In this document: positions 26,401 through 37,701 of the stretch, in pieces | Layout of the letters: each line of letters begins with the position of its first letter | Numbering within the stretch: the stretch's first letter is position 1 | From: Gorsachius magnificus | Taxonomy: Eukaryota; Chordata; Aves; Pelecaniformes; Ardeidae | Assembly (NCBI GenBank): GCA_034008185.1 | Contig: CM067086.1 | Location: 37,115,007-37,179,006, forward strand | Direction of reading: 5' to 3' | Length of the DNA: 64,000 nucleotides | Notes under the pieces: generated by a model | Databases searched by the model: none | Told to the model about the DNA's origin: nothing | Seen by the model: only the letters and a program-made list of their open reading frames with translations | Translations under genes and position numbers: made by a program

Positions 26401-29400
26401 AGTTGGCTTTAAGGCCTCATAAAACCAAATCATTAACTATAAACTGAAGAGAAATGCTTAAGTTTATGATGTGAAAAATACTCTTTTGCAAACCAATGAA
26501 GTCTTCAACATCAAAAGTTCTGGGAGACAGAATGTGAGAGCAAGGAGCTCACAATTTTCTGTAAGGAGGAGAGATAAAATTTAATATTCTGACCATACCA
26601 AAGCAAATACCATAATAAATTAATTTTTAACATTGCACAGCCCCCAAACTACCACAGCTTTATATACTCTTGTATCTTTGATTTGTGTTTTATTTTCTAA
26701 GCACTAATTTCAAATTTCTCAACAAATTCCTTGGAAATTGTTATTGGTGTTGTTTTTTGCTAATTTATGTTTTTTCCTATTCTTGTGGGATTCTCTTTTG
26801 GGTTCTCTACTGACATTTAATGTTACTTTACATAGTTTATTCAGCTTAGGTGCAGGGTTTTTCATTACAGCATTTTCCCTAGTGTGGTGTGCAAGTTTGA
26901 GAATTTTTGCAGTTCTGTCTAAAATTAATTAAATAGTTTTGTGTTTTTCACTTTTGTTGAAAACCAGTTTATATCTTCACAAGTTCAGTGCCCAGAAAAA
27001 TGCCATTGTTGAATATAAGAGAGTCTTTGATACTGAATCAAATCTCATTGAATATTGTATGACATGTTGAGTCATTTGGGATTATCCTGTTTTACATTTT
27101 AGCATGTATTCACAAAGTTCAATTTCTCTGATATTACAGATCAGGAATTAGAACTTTACTTAGTTCTTTTTATACTAAAAGTTTACCTTAAGATAATGCA
27201 ATCAAAATCAACTTGTATTGCTCTAATGTGCCTGTTATACTTTATCTTTTGGATGTACAAAAAGTAAGCATGAAGTAATAATTTTCTTTTTAAAAAAAAA
27301 TCTCTTGTTGAGCCATTATAAGGGGCGTGTCAATGTTAATTGGGGGGGAAAAAAACCAAACAACCAAACAAACCCACAACCCAGCTGATTTCATCCATTG
27401 AATTATTTAACTTTGGAAAAATTTTCAGTCTTCTTACTCCAGTTTATCTCTACAATAGAAATTATAATAATTACGGATAAAATGGTGAGGGTTTTTTACT
27501 GCTATAGCAGCAGAAAAATGGAGGAGTATTGAGTAGGAAAAACTTTGATTTAATTTTGCATTTTTTTTTCTGCCTTAATGTGAAGAAGGTTGAACTTAGG
27601 AGTACAATCATGATCTGCAACCTAGACTTTTATAAGGGGTGAATTTTACTGGCTTAGGACATGAGCATTATGGCAAGGAAATTTCTTGAATTATTGCTTT
27701 TTTATAAATGATAGGTCTTTGATTAATTATTGATGAATGGTTGCTACCTAATTGCTAAATTATTAAATCGCTCTCGTGTTCCACTGTTTCCTATATACCA
27801 TGAGCCCTAGCTTTTTACACCAAAGAATTTTGGCAACTTGCCAAATCTCAGGGGCTGCTCACACTCTCCTTAGAATTTATTAATAGACTGGTAAATGTGT
27901 AGTGTGGTTATATTTGTCTGTACTTCTGTCTCTGCTAATAGACAGTAAGAAAATGTTTAGTCATTTGTATGCTTGCCTTAGAAGTTGATGAGTACTTCTT
28001 GATGTAAAGAGCGTTTCTGTAATTATAGAGAATTTACGAAGTGTTACAATTTCTGTCTGGGAACAAAGTCTTTACTTGAAATAGGAAGCACTTGAGTTCA
28101 TATCTTTTATCTTTGATTACTGAACTTAAATGAGAAAGTCAGCTTTAATCCTTGTGTTTCATTCCCAGGGTAGAAGGAGACTGTTCTTTGGGTAATGTTT
28201 ATGATCATTTATATACCTTGTGTCTCGTTGTGTATTCGAGTTAAGATTAATTTTATGTAATCCACAAGATGTTTTCATCATGTATTTCTTTTGGATTTTG
28301 AATTGGACTTGCATTTTTAGTTAAGTGTAATTTGTAAATTTGCTGTTCTCTGGCTCATCTGAACTAGAAGGCAGATTCAGCAATCATAGAATTTAGATCA
28401 GAGTCTAAGCTGTTGTACCGTTATAACGTCCAATTTGCAAAACAATATAATTGGTCTTCAAAAAATGTTACCATTCTAAATGACTAAAAGGCAAAATCCT
28501 GATGTCATTGATGCCATTTTAAAAATATTGCTGACTTTGTTAAACGAACATTAAGAATCTGTTCTACGAGCTGCTGAATATCCTCAGTTCTTGTTGACAT
28601 TAGTGGGAACTGAAAATCCTTTAGCACCTCGTATAATTGGTGTCAAGAATGATCTTGAAGCCAGTGACATTGAAAATGAGGATATTCCACAACAAACATA
28701 GGAAATAGTCTCACGTCTTTTGAGTATTCAATGTTAATTGCCAATAATTATTCTAGGCACTAATGTTTACAAGCAGAGCTACCAGTTTTGAAAGTGACTT
28801 GTAAACAGTCACTCCTTGTATTCACTGTGGAAAAGGTTACAGTTAGAAAGATCTTTTCTGGTTTTCTCTTTCATTTTTTTAATAGTTTTGTTTAGGGCTT
28901 TTTGCAGTGGAAGCTACAACAAGAGGAAGAATAAAAGGTTTTGACTAACTGTTTTGTACGTTGTCCATTCTTGTTGCATCAACATTAATTATTGTTGATA
29001 TATTTGTCCTATAGAAACCTTGTTGCCATTGTTGACAGATGGAGTTCTCTTTTTATGTCAGGAGTCTAATTTTTAATGAGCACTTGATTAAAGGTTTTCT
29101 TCTGCTCCTTTCCTTTAGAAGAAAATGTGAAAGGAAAAATAAAAAATACCTCTCATAACATGGCATTGAAAAATGATTTAATATATGTCCCAAAAAGGAT
29201 TTAGATTTTACACTACCAGACAATTAAATGGTCACATAGAGCATTACCAAGGTATTGTTTTCTCAGAACATTTCTACTTTTCTCCAAAATAAAGGCTAAA
29301 GAGGATGCAGGCCCTTTTTTTAATTAACTGAATTTCAGATTTAAATTGTGGTCTTTGATTTCATGAAAACATTCAAGTTCCATGTATTTAGTTTTCTTCT

Positions 29401-30827
29401 TTCACACCTAGTTTTATTATATTTTTTTAGCTAAGGTGATGGCTAAAGTTGTAAACACTCTTCAAAGTTTTAAAATAAAAACTTTGAAAGAGAACTGTAA
29501 AGTGACACAAACTATGCATTCAGCTACAACAATAAAAATACGGTATCATTTGAATATATCAAATAGACTTGCCACACAAATATTCTGGTAATCATATAAA
29601 AAAATGAACCTACAGTGTATAAATAACCCAGTCTCATGCTTGCCTAAAAATAAACAACAGATTTGGAATTATTTTCTAGCCCCCAGACTTTTTCTAGCCA
29701 TTCCCTCCGTGTTGTGGAGAACTCTGCTACTTGGACTGCAGAAGCATCATGGATGGGCATCTGTTCCTCTAAGGAAAAGCATAAAGGGGCTTAAATATTT
29801 CCAATAGTAACATTGATGTTTGTAGTGGAGTTGAGGACTGCAGTTCAGCTTCTCGTGGACTACTTGAAGCAGAATGTTAATACTTGCTTAATTTGAAAAA
29901 ACCTGGACAGGAGTTGGCTTGAAGCAGCTACTGCTGGGACACTTTAAAAGGTGATATAATCTGCTGATGAGGAGATGAACTTCTCCTGCAGAAAAAGGGA
30001 GGGTGTCCCCATGCTCAGACATGGTACAGGTACCTATAAGTACAGTACGTTAATACAGAATTACAGTGAACTGTTCAGCAGTTGTGCTTTCCTTACTCCA
30101 GCAAAAGAACTTTGATTCCTGCTCCACAGCTGCTCATTTATAAAGCAGGGAGTATTTAAGATGATTGTGTCTCTTACTTTGAATGTATTGATTTATGTAG
30201 TTATGTGTTTTGGTGGGATACCCAAAGTTTCAGGAATATTCATAAATGTGTATGTTGATTTAGAAAGTATATTCAGTACAATTTTTAAAGGAAACAGCAT
30301 GTTGCTACCTCTTTAGATCTTGCTTTTTCTTTTGACTTGGAAAACTCTCATTGGTTCTATTTGTTAGAATGTTTTGAAAGAAAGGATATTTAACAAAATA
30401 TAGAATGCAGTTGCTGAATCTGTTGCCAAAAATTGTGTTCATTGTATAATTCTATGTGAAGTGCTACTTCTTGTGTTGATTTACAGTCCAAGTTTCTCAG
30501 AGAAGTGTATTATCTATGCTAAAGAAAGACAAATATGGGAGTCTGCACAACCTTTCATGGCCACTGAGGAAGAAGGACTAAGAATTAATTGGTTTATCTG
30601 AATGTTACGGTGCCAGTTCTACGTAAAATAGAACAAAACATTGTTAATTTTTTTATCACTGTAATCTGCATATGAAGAAATCAAGCACCCTCTATATGAT
30701 ATTTGTGTTTTTTCAGCCTTGTAATGGGTACTCTTTTAGAAAGTGCACACTGAAATTTTCAGCAAAATACATTTAATAGACTGCTTTAATTTAATACTTA
30801 GGTATTTTGATTTCCCTTTTGTTTTAG
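23437..30827 (+). other. DPH6: DPH6 intron, 7.4 kb
   Basis: A GT-AG intron. A C/A-rich low-complexity stretch occurs at about 27341-27382 (run of G, then A, then caaac-type units). No gene, RNA or recognisable transposon was found. ORFs at 25213-25540 are chance reading frames. Confidence 0.85.
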
Positions 30828-30922
30828 CTTTCTGAGAAATATGGAGTCCATGTTTGCGGAGAAGGTGGAGAATATGAAACATTCACTCTGGACTGCCCTC
30901 TATTTAAGAAGAAAATAGTTGT
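30828..30922 (+). CDS. DPH6: DPH6 exon with GEGGEYET signature (human residues ~190-221)
   Basis: The acceptor is gttttag. The exon reads [19 protein letters not shown] and then [13 protein letters not shown]. The GEGGEYET motif is the diagnostic signature of the diphthine--ammonia ligase family and is conserved from archaea to humans. It lies in the C-terminal part of the ATP-PPase domain, near the expected active site. Length is 95 bp; it ends after two bases of a Val codon at donor GTAAGG, and the next exon supplies the third base. This is the most decisive exon for identifying the gene. Confidence 0.98.
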
Positions 30923-31295
30923 GTAAGGAACAGTTTCTTTCATTTCCTTATATTAAAGCAATGGGAACATATTCGCATTTAGCTTGAGGCAACCTTTGTT
31001 GGCACAGGTAAAACATGTCCTCTAAGTTCACAAACACTCACTTTGTTTAACACTGGCAAAGTTCTCTGAAAACCTAAATCAATACCTGACAAGACGAGGC
31101 CTTCATAGAGGGCTATAAACTTTTTAGACATTTGCACTTTCGTTTACTTGCTGATTATGGCCTGCAGTAAAACTGGTACCTGCACACTGACACTTTTATC
31201 CTTTCATGAAGTGCGAATTGCCTGTAATATTTATCTTTCATTACAGCTACATTTGATAAACTGCCACATCAGTAGCCTGTGGGTTCCATTAACTC

Positions 31296-31311
31296 TGTGT
31301 GTGTGTGTGTT
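31296..31311. repeat. (TG)8 microsatellite
   Basis: A short, uninterrupted TG dinucleotide run in a DPH6 intron. Confidence 0.85.
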
Positions 31312-33513
31312 TTAAGTTTAGCAGCTTAGAATGGTAACGATAAACATTTTTCTTCAATTTTTAGAGGATATTTTAAATACAAACTTTGCATGAATCCATG
31401 TCATTTACACTGAGTATATTCCTTTAATGTAAATTGCTAAAATCTGTGTAGTGGGATATGGAAAATATTCGTGTCTTGATGTGAGTTTCTTACTAGTCTG
31501 TTAAATAGCTAAGCCTGCTTGCTTCGAGTGAGATGTTTTGACTGCTTTTCCTTTTCTTAGCCAAGTAAACAGACTAGTAGTCATGTATTGATGATACTTG
31601 GTCATCTTAGGGAAGGTTAAGATTATGGAGCATATAGACATGATTAAGGCTTTTACAGTGAAGGTTTATTTGTTTCATTTTGCTGTAAGACTGGGATTGG
31701 TCTGTATAAGGAACGGAGAACCGAGAGCTGTTAACTCTGTTTCATTGCATGGTATCTGGGAGAAGAACAATAGACAAACTGGTGAAAGGAATGGCAGCTA
31801 CTCGAGCAGATGTATGCTAAACTATTGGTTGACTCGAAGATATGTCCTCTGGAGTGAACTAAAAAACTAGGTAATTTGAGTCTGGAGATACCTTCATCCA
31901 GGAAAGCTATGGAATTCTTTAGTAAGAAGCAGATTCAGAAAGTAATAATGTAGAATCTTTAAACTGGATTTAAGTTCATGGATGGAATTATGAATGAATG
32001 GGCCAGGAAGTGAGACTCTTGGAGAAGACTTGCTGAGGGGAACCAGGTGTTAGGTAGAAGCCATAGGTTGTGAGCCAACCTGCTGACTAGTAGGAGTTGA
32101 AAAGTTAAGCAGGAAGTTAGAATAAAATGTGTATGATGCTTGGGTACATCTTACAACAAATACAAAACTCCCCAGTTTGCCCTCACATAGAATCAGTTAA
32201 GTCTCTTCTAGCAAAAAGGAAAATATTGTGAAATCATTGCTAGAGTACGATTCATTTTTGCATTTGAAGTCTGATATGATATCTATTAAACTGGCAAATT
32301 CTTATCAATTCCAGTAGGTGTCAAAGGGAGAATTTTGTGAAACTTTCTCATTTAGAGTAATACTACCCATTACTAGACAATCGTGGCCTATTCAACATTT
32401 ATATTGCAACACTTGCAGCAAAAAGTATACTTCAGAATGAGAGCTAGATTTTAACCGAGATATTAAATGTGCTTGTATTAGTTTTTGCATTTAAATGTGT
32501 TTTGACTGATTATTTATATTTTTTCTATTTATTTTGAGGTTTATTATGTTACAGATTAAATCCAGGAGTTCATTGGAATTGGATGCATTATTTCCTAGTG
32601 CTGCCTTTCAAAGCTGTCTTTTCATAGATACAACAGATTGGAAGAACTATGTCAACTCTCATGAGAAATTCTTGGTTGGTGTAGTGTGGAGAGACACTTT
32701 TTTTTTTTTGGCATAGAATTTGAGGAACACTTTAGGAAGGTACATTGCGCCCTTGGTTTGGGATCAACCAAACACCAGTTTAAGTAGAAATATCTTATAA
32801 TATATTCTAGTTGTATTTCTGGCTATCAGTGGCTTAATGACCATTCAAGAAACTAGGAAAAGCTAAAACAGAGGTGGTCTGGCTGAGTTGTCTTTATTTC
32901 TATTGGTGATGCTCCAAATAATAATAAAAGTTAACAATAAATGCACAAAAAATACAGGAAAAGACAAATATATAAATCAGTGGGTATTTAACAATAAATA
33001 TATGGCATAGCAGACTGTTGGACAGTTACTCAGCTGGTTCTAAATATACATTTCTGTAATGGAAAGTGAATAGCAACACTGGCATTGTGTGTCTGGCTTG
33101 ATTAGCCCTGCTTAGCTCTTGCATTATTCATGTCGTAAAGACATGCCCTTTGAGGGGCCATTAATGTGAAATCTCTTATTTTATGAACTTCTAAAGAAAA
33201 ATATTTTGTAGTTTCTTTGTCATTAAATAAGTTACAAGTTTGTTTATTTTGTGCTTTTCATATACACTGAATCTAAACAGACTGTGTTATCATGTTAACT
33301 ATGCTATTTCCAAATGTTTAGATAGCCATGATTCTGGTATACATCCCGATACAATTTTTGAAGCTTAAATGGAGTGGTAACTATTACAATTTAGAGGTAA
33401 AAAAAACTAGTCAGGATTTTTAAGGTCCCTAAATTCCTGAACTCCTCCAAGAGGTCTTCCTAGAGAAAGTTTCTTAGGAAGACATTGAAGATTACTTTTG
33501 CCTCCAAAATAGG

Positions 33514-34388
33514 TGTGATGGATTAACTTTGGCTGGCTGCCTGGTGCCAACTAAGCTGCTCTCACTCTCCCTCCTCAGCAAGACAGGGGAAGAAAATCAG
33601 ATGAAAATGCTTGTAGCTCAAGATAAGAACAGGCTGATGGCTTACCAATTACTGTCGGGGCAAACCAGACTCAACTTGGGGGAAATCAATTTAATTTATT
33701 GCCAATTAAAAAAAAAATAGGGTAGGATGGTGAGAAACAAAGACAAAACTAAAAACACCTTCTCTACTCATCCTATTCTTCCCAGGCTTAACTTCACTCC
33801 TTTGCCCCTGGCTCTTCTACATCCTCCCCACTGAGCAGTGCAAGGGGATGGGGAATGGGGGCTGCAGTCAGTTCATAACACTGCATCTCTGCTGCTCCCT
33901 TCTCTTCACATTTTTTCTCTGCTCCAGCTTGGGTCTGTTCCATGGGCTGCAGTCCTTCACGAACTGCTCTAGGGTGTGTCTTTCCAACAGGGCAGTTCTT
34001 GAAGAACTGTTCCAGCACAGGTCCTTTCCATGGAGTACAGTCCTTCAGGAACAGACTGCTCCAGCATGGGTCTCCCATGGGCCATGGTTGCTGTCAGAAA
34101 ACCTGCTCCTGCATGGGCTTCTCTCCACTGGCCACTGTTCCTGCCAGAAGCCTGCTCTAGCATGGGGTCCTTCGTGACAACTCCTTCAGCTTCTCTGGGG
34201 GCTGTTTGATGTTTTTCTCACTCCTGTCACAGCTGCTGCAAAGATTTTTTTACCCTTTTTAAAATATATCATTACAGAGGCACCACCAGTGTTGCTGATG
34301 CGCTCAGCAGCCCCATGTCTCTTCTCATAGAGGCCACCCCTGCACACCACCCCCTGCTACCAAAACCTTGCCATGTAAAACCAATACA
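33514..34388 (-). mobile_element. Solo LTR of an avian ERV3/ERVL-type endogenous retrovirus
   Basis: On the minus strand the element begins TGTATTGG and ends CCATCACA, giving the TG...CA termini of an LTR, 875 bp in all. On the plus strand it opens with tgtgatggattaactttgg and closes with caaaaccttgcca and ccaataca. I recognise this as the abundant LTR type seen in many neoavian genomes. The flanks atagg (33509-33513) and acagg (34389-34393) match at 4 of 5 bases, as expected for a slightly mutated 5-bp target duplication. No internal viral genes are present, so it is a solo LTR formed by LTR-LTR recombination. Its transcription direction is opposite to DPH6. Confidence 0.85.
33915..34175 (-). 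repeat. Degenerate tandem repeats inside the LTR
   Basis: On the plus strand, units built from 'ctgctccagcatgggtc' and 'ccatgggctgcagtccttca' recur about every 30-50 bases. This internal minisatellite-like organisation is typical of this LTR family. It keeps several frames open on both strands without coding for a protein. Confidence 0.7.
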
Positions 34389-37300
34389 ACAGGAGAAAAT
34401 CTAATACACCTGCCATTCATAACACTACTTTCAGGTAGTGTTTTCACTGGTCAACGTTTTTGTCACATGAAACTTTTGACAAAATAAGTTTCTACAGTAT
34501 ATCCTTTGAAAAAGAAGGAAATCTGCTAGTTCAGGAAAAGAAAAACATAGCATTGATTTGTTACTATGGAGAACTGGAAGTCTCTTTAATATAACAATAA
34601 GTGATGAATTTTGCTATTGAATATTAAATGGAATTCTTACCATTCTTTTCAATCTTCAGTAAAAAATATGCCTCACAAAGCATGGCAGATGGAGTGAAAT
34701 ATTTGAAAATAAACAAGACCTATCAGGAAAAGCAAGATCTTACAATCAAAATATTCAACAAAGAGTCAGATGGGGTTTTATCTGGTTTTTCCAGGTAGAC
34801 TATTGTAGTCTGGTTGTCAGCTTTTTTAATGCTCAGAATTTTGGAGGTACCAAGCATTTCCTGTCCTTCTTACGCTGGTATTTAAAGTGCAATTGATTGA
34901 CATGTCTTCAAATCAAAAAGATCTATTTCTCATCTATGTGAATGCCTTCTAATACCTACTTTTATGATGAAAGCCCACTTGTATTATGGAACACAGAATA
35001 GTTTGATTTTTTTATTTTTTTTTTTCAGGCAAATTGGCATATTTTAAGTATTTGGGAAGTATAATTTTGCATTTATATACCTTACCATTAGCTCTGTGTT
35101 GAGGTTTGTAATTCTAGGTTTAGAGTTAAAGGCAAATCTGTAAACATGAAGAAATAATCGTGTACTGAGAGCACTGATTGTGCTCTCAGAGTTGCTTTAA
35201 TTTGTCATATTTGTTCTGTGAACATGTTACAGAGTGGTTTTAAAATTAGTAGGTATTTCCTACAACTTCAGGGAGACTTTAGAGATCAGATTACTATGAT
35301 TTCAAAAAAATAGATAATTAGGACAGTTTTTCAACTATTCTTCATTGTTTTCCAAAGCCTTCTGAAAATGTTCCTTAACAAAATTACTGTGTTTCCAACA
35401 TAAACAAACATGAATTACCTTATGTAGTCATGTTCCTACTAAAAACTCAGATTTTCAGCATGAAATGGCTTTTATGTAATTACCAGGGTCTCTCAAATCA
35501 CTGTTTTTCATTTTAATCTCTGCATTTCATGCAGTTTTGCGGGTTTTTTTAGTGTTTCCTAAGCTGGACATGACATGTAAGTTCAGGACTTCCTTTTTTT
35601 TTTTAACTGGTGACTCATTCTTGGATGCAAGCAAAACTATTCCGCTTTTCACCTATTCATTACACTTACTATTGAACAAGACTGTAAATTTTATTGGAAC
35701 AATGATGTATGTTTGAAGAGGTTGACAGAAAATGAAGTAGTTAGGAAAAAATATTTTCTTTTGATTTGTATTGTAATACTATTTCCAGCACCACATAATC
35801 TACCTATTGTGACCCATCAGCTGAGAAATCTTGGCATATTAAAGTAGATATCTTTTATGGGCCCATCAAATACCCATGTGCTAGCTGTATCTTATAGGAA
35901 CATACTTCATACCAAGAAGAAATTTTTATGATCTCTTAATATTTGCAATAGTTCTTCAGCAACAAATAAATAGTCAAAAATTCTAAAGTTATAGAACAGT
36001 TAGCACAGGTATTGATGCTTAGCATTGGTTGTGCTGCACTAGTGAATTGGAACATGCAGGGATACAAGTAGGACTGCTTCTTTTACTTTAGAGTTAACAT
36101 ATATTTTTTAAATTTACTAGATATTCTTTAAATTCAACAGAAACATAGATTTAATAACCCTAAATTTTCGTTTTTCCTTTCTGGTATAAGGTTTTCTGTT
36201 AATTCTGGTAATAAGTAGTCAATGCATCACTGAAAAGTACCAGACTTCCCCATATAGGATTTGAACAACAAGTGAGAAATGTTTATTGAGAATATCCTCA
36301 AACAGTGAGGATACCCAGGTACCAGCTACTACTGGAGTCTGTTTTTTATTATTTCTAATTATGTGTTCCTGTTACTAAGATTTCCAAAGTTACTTTCTAC
36401 CTATTTCTGTTAGAATTAGAAGACACCATGGTCATTTGAAAAGAATTATTTTAATCTTAAGGGACTATCTTCAAGATATCTTAAAGGAATAAGTGATACT
36501 TTAATTGTAAAGAATCTTGGTAACTTTCAAGAATGAAGTTGAAGGCTTATTTACGAAAATACTTTAAAAGTTTACTAAAAGGGAAGTGGAGCTTCTTATG
36601 TTAAAGGTAATCATCATTGCTACATTGCACAATAATGATAAATATCTTAGGAGTTTTATTATTTTAAATCCCAAACACATTTTATAGAACAGATATTCCA
36701 TTAATTTTACACTTTCATTAATTCAGTGGTATCTGGCCAAGACTTCAACTGCTTCCAGTTTGCATGGGGTTTATGTGGCATTACTAGAAATCTATCTCAT
36801 CTCACTGAATGCTATGAAGGTATCAAGGGCACTGTGGTTTCAAGAAAATTATCTGTGTGTCCTTAGCCTTACGTATAACAATTTTCAGATCATCTTATAC
36901 GGTGTCTGAGTTTCTCTTATGTTTTCTTTGAGTTTCTCACCTTCTGATGTTTGTTTCCTAGAGCTACCTCTTTCTTAAGTAGTAAAACCATGCAGATGGA
37001 TATAACAGATACTGCCTCTTGTGAATCAAAGTGTGACAGATTGTGTCTGTAGAAATGAAAACTAAAATTAACTAATTTGAATCAGCACACAGGAAGTTTA
37101 TCATTGTTACCAACACATTTGGCATTTAAAAGTTGTGTCTAGTAGTCTTCAATATCAAGCAAGATGGTTGAATCAGTCAGCTTCTCAGCATGAAACATTG
37201 TATGTTGTTAATACTTGTAGAACAATCCCTGGAGCATTACTCAAGAATAATGGACTTTTAAAAAAATCTCCTGTTGATGAAATAAAAAGATTGCTTTACA

Positions 37301-37613
37301 TACTAGTCTCTAGAATGCAAAACAATGTCACTTATGCTTTCATAGACTACAGCTAACTGAATCTCTCAATACTGGTCTGGAAGTGTAGTTTTTTTCTTTT
37401 GAAGATCAAAAATTAGTGAAGATAAGGTGTTCAACAATATGATTTTAAGATTTTATATAGCAAACTATTTTTTCTTAATTTATATGAAAACTAAGTAAGA
37501 AATTAATAGATTTTCAGTGAGTTACCTTGGGAGTCTGTGTTATACAGTGACTAAGTATTGTCTATGTATAAAATTAGATACTGATATTTGATGCTAAGAA
37601 TTTTGTATTTCAG

Positions 37614-37701
37614 AGATTCAGCCAAAGTGGTTGTGCATTCGGCTGATGCATTTGCACCTGTGGCCTACCTTCGTTTTTTAAAATTACATCTGGAGAATAA
37701 G
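37614..37701 (+). CDS. DPH6: DPH6 exon, end of the ligase part (human residues ~221-250), GC splice donor
   Basis: The acceptor is tatttcag, and the first base completes a Val codon. The exon reads DSAKVVVHSADAFAPVAYL, then RFLKLHLENK, matching human VIHSADAFAPVAYLRFLELHLEDK. This is the end of the part shared with the 267-residue human protein, whose last 17 residues are not seen here. Length is 88 bp. The exon ends in phase 0 at AAG, followed by GCAAGT, which is a non-canonical GC donor in otherwise optimal context. If the donor is not used, the frame reads on for about 52 more residues and stops at 37858-37860, which could give a short isoform. Confidence 0.95.

Larger units (their letters stand above)
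30923..37613 (+). other. DPH6: DPH6 intron, 6.7 kb
   Basis: A GT-AG intron. It contains a TG microsatellite at 31296-31311 and a minus-strand ERV solo LTR at 33514-34388. The rest is AT-rich DNA with no recognised feature. Open frames over the LTR reflect its internal degenerate repeats. Confidence 0.85.

Noticed and set aside
33794..34177. Several ORFs of 64-109 residues on both strands
   Set aside because: They lie in the internal degenerate repeats of the solo LTR, which keep many frames open. They are repeat artefacts.
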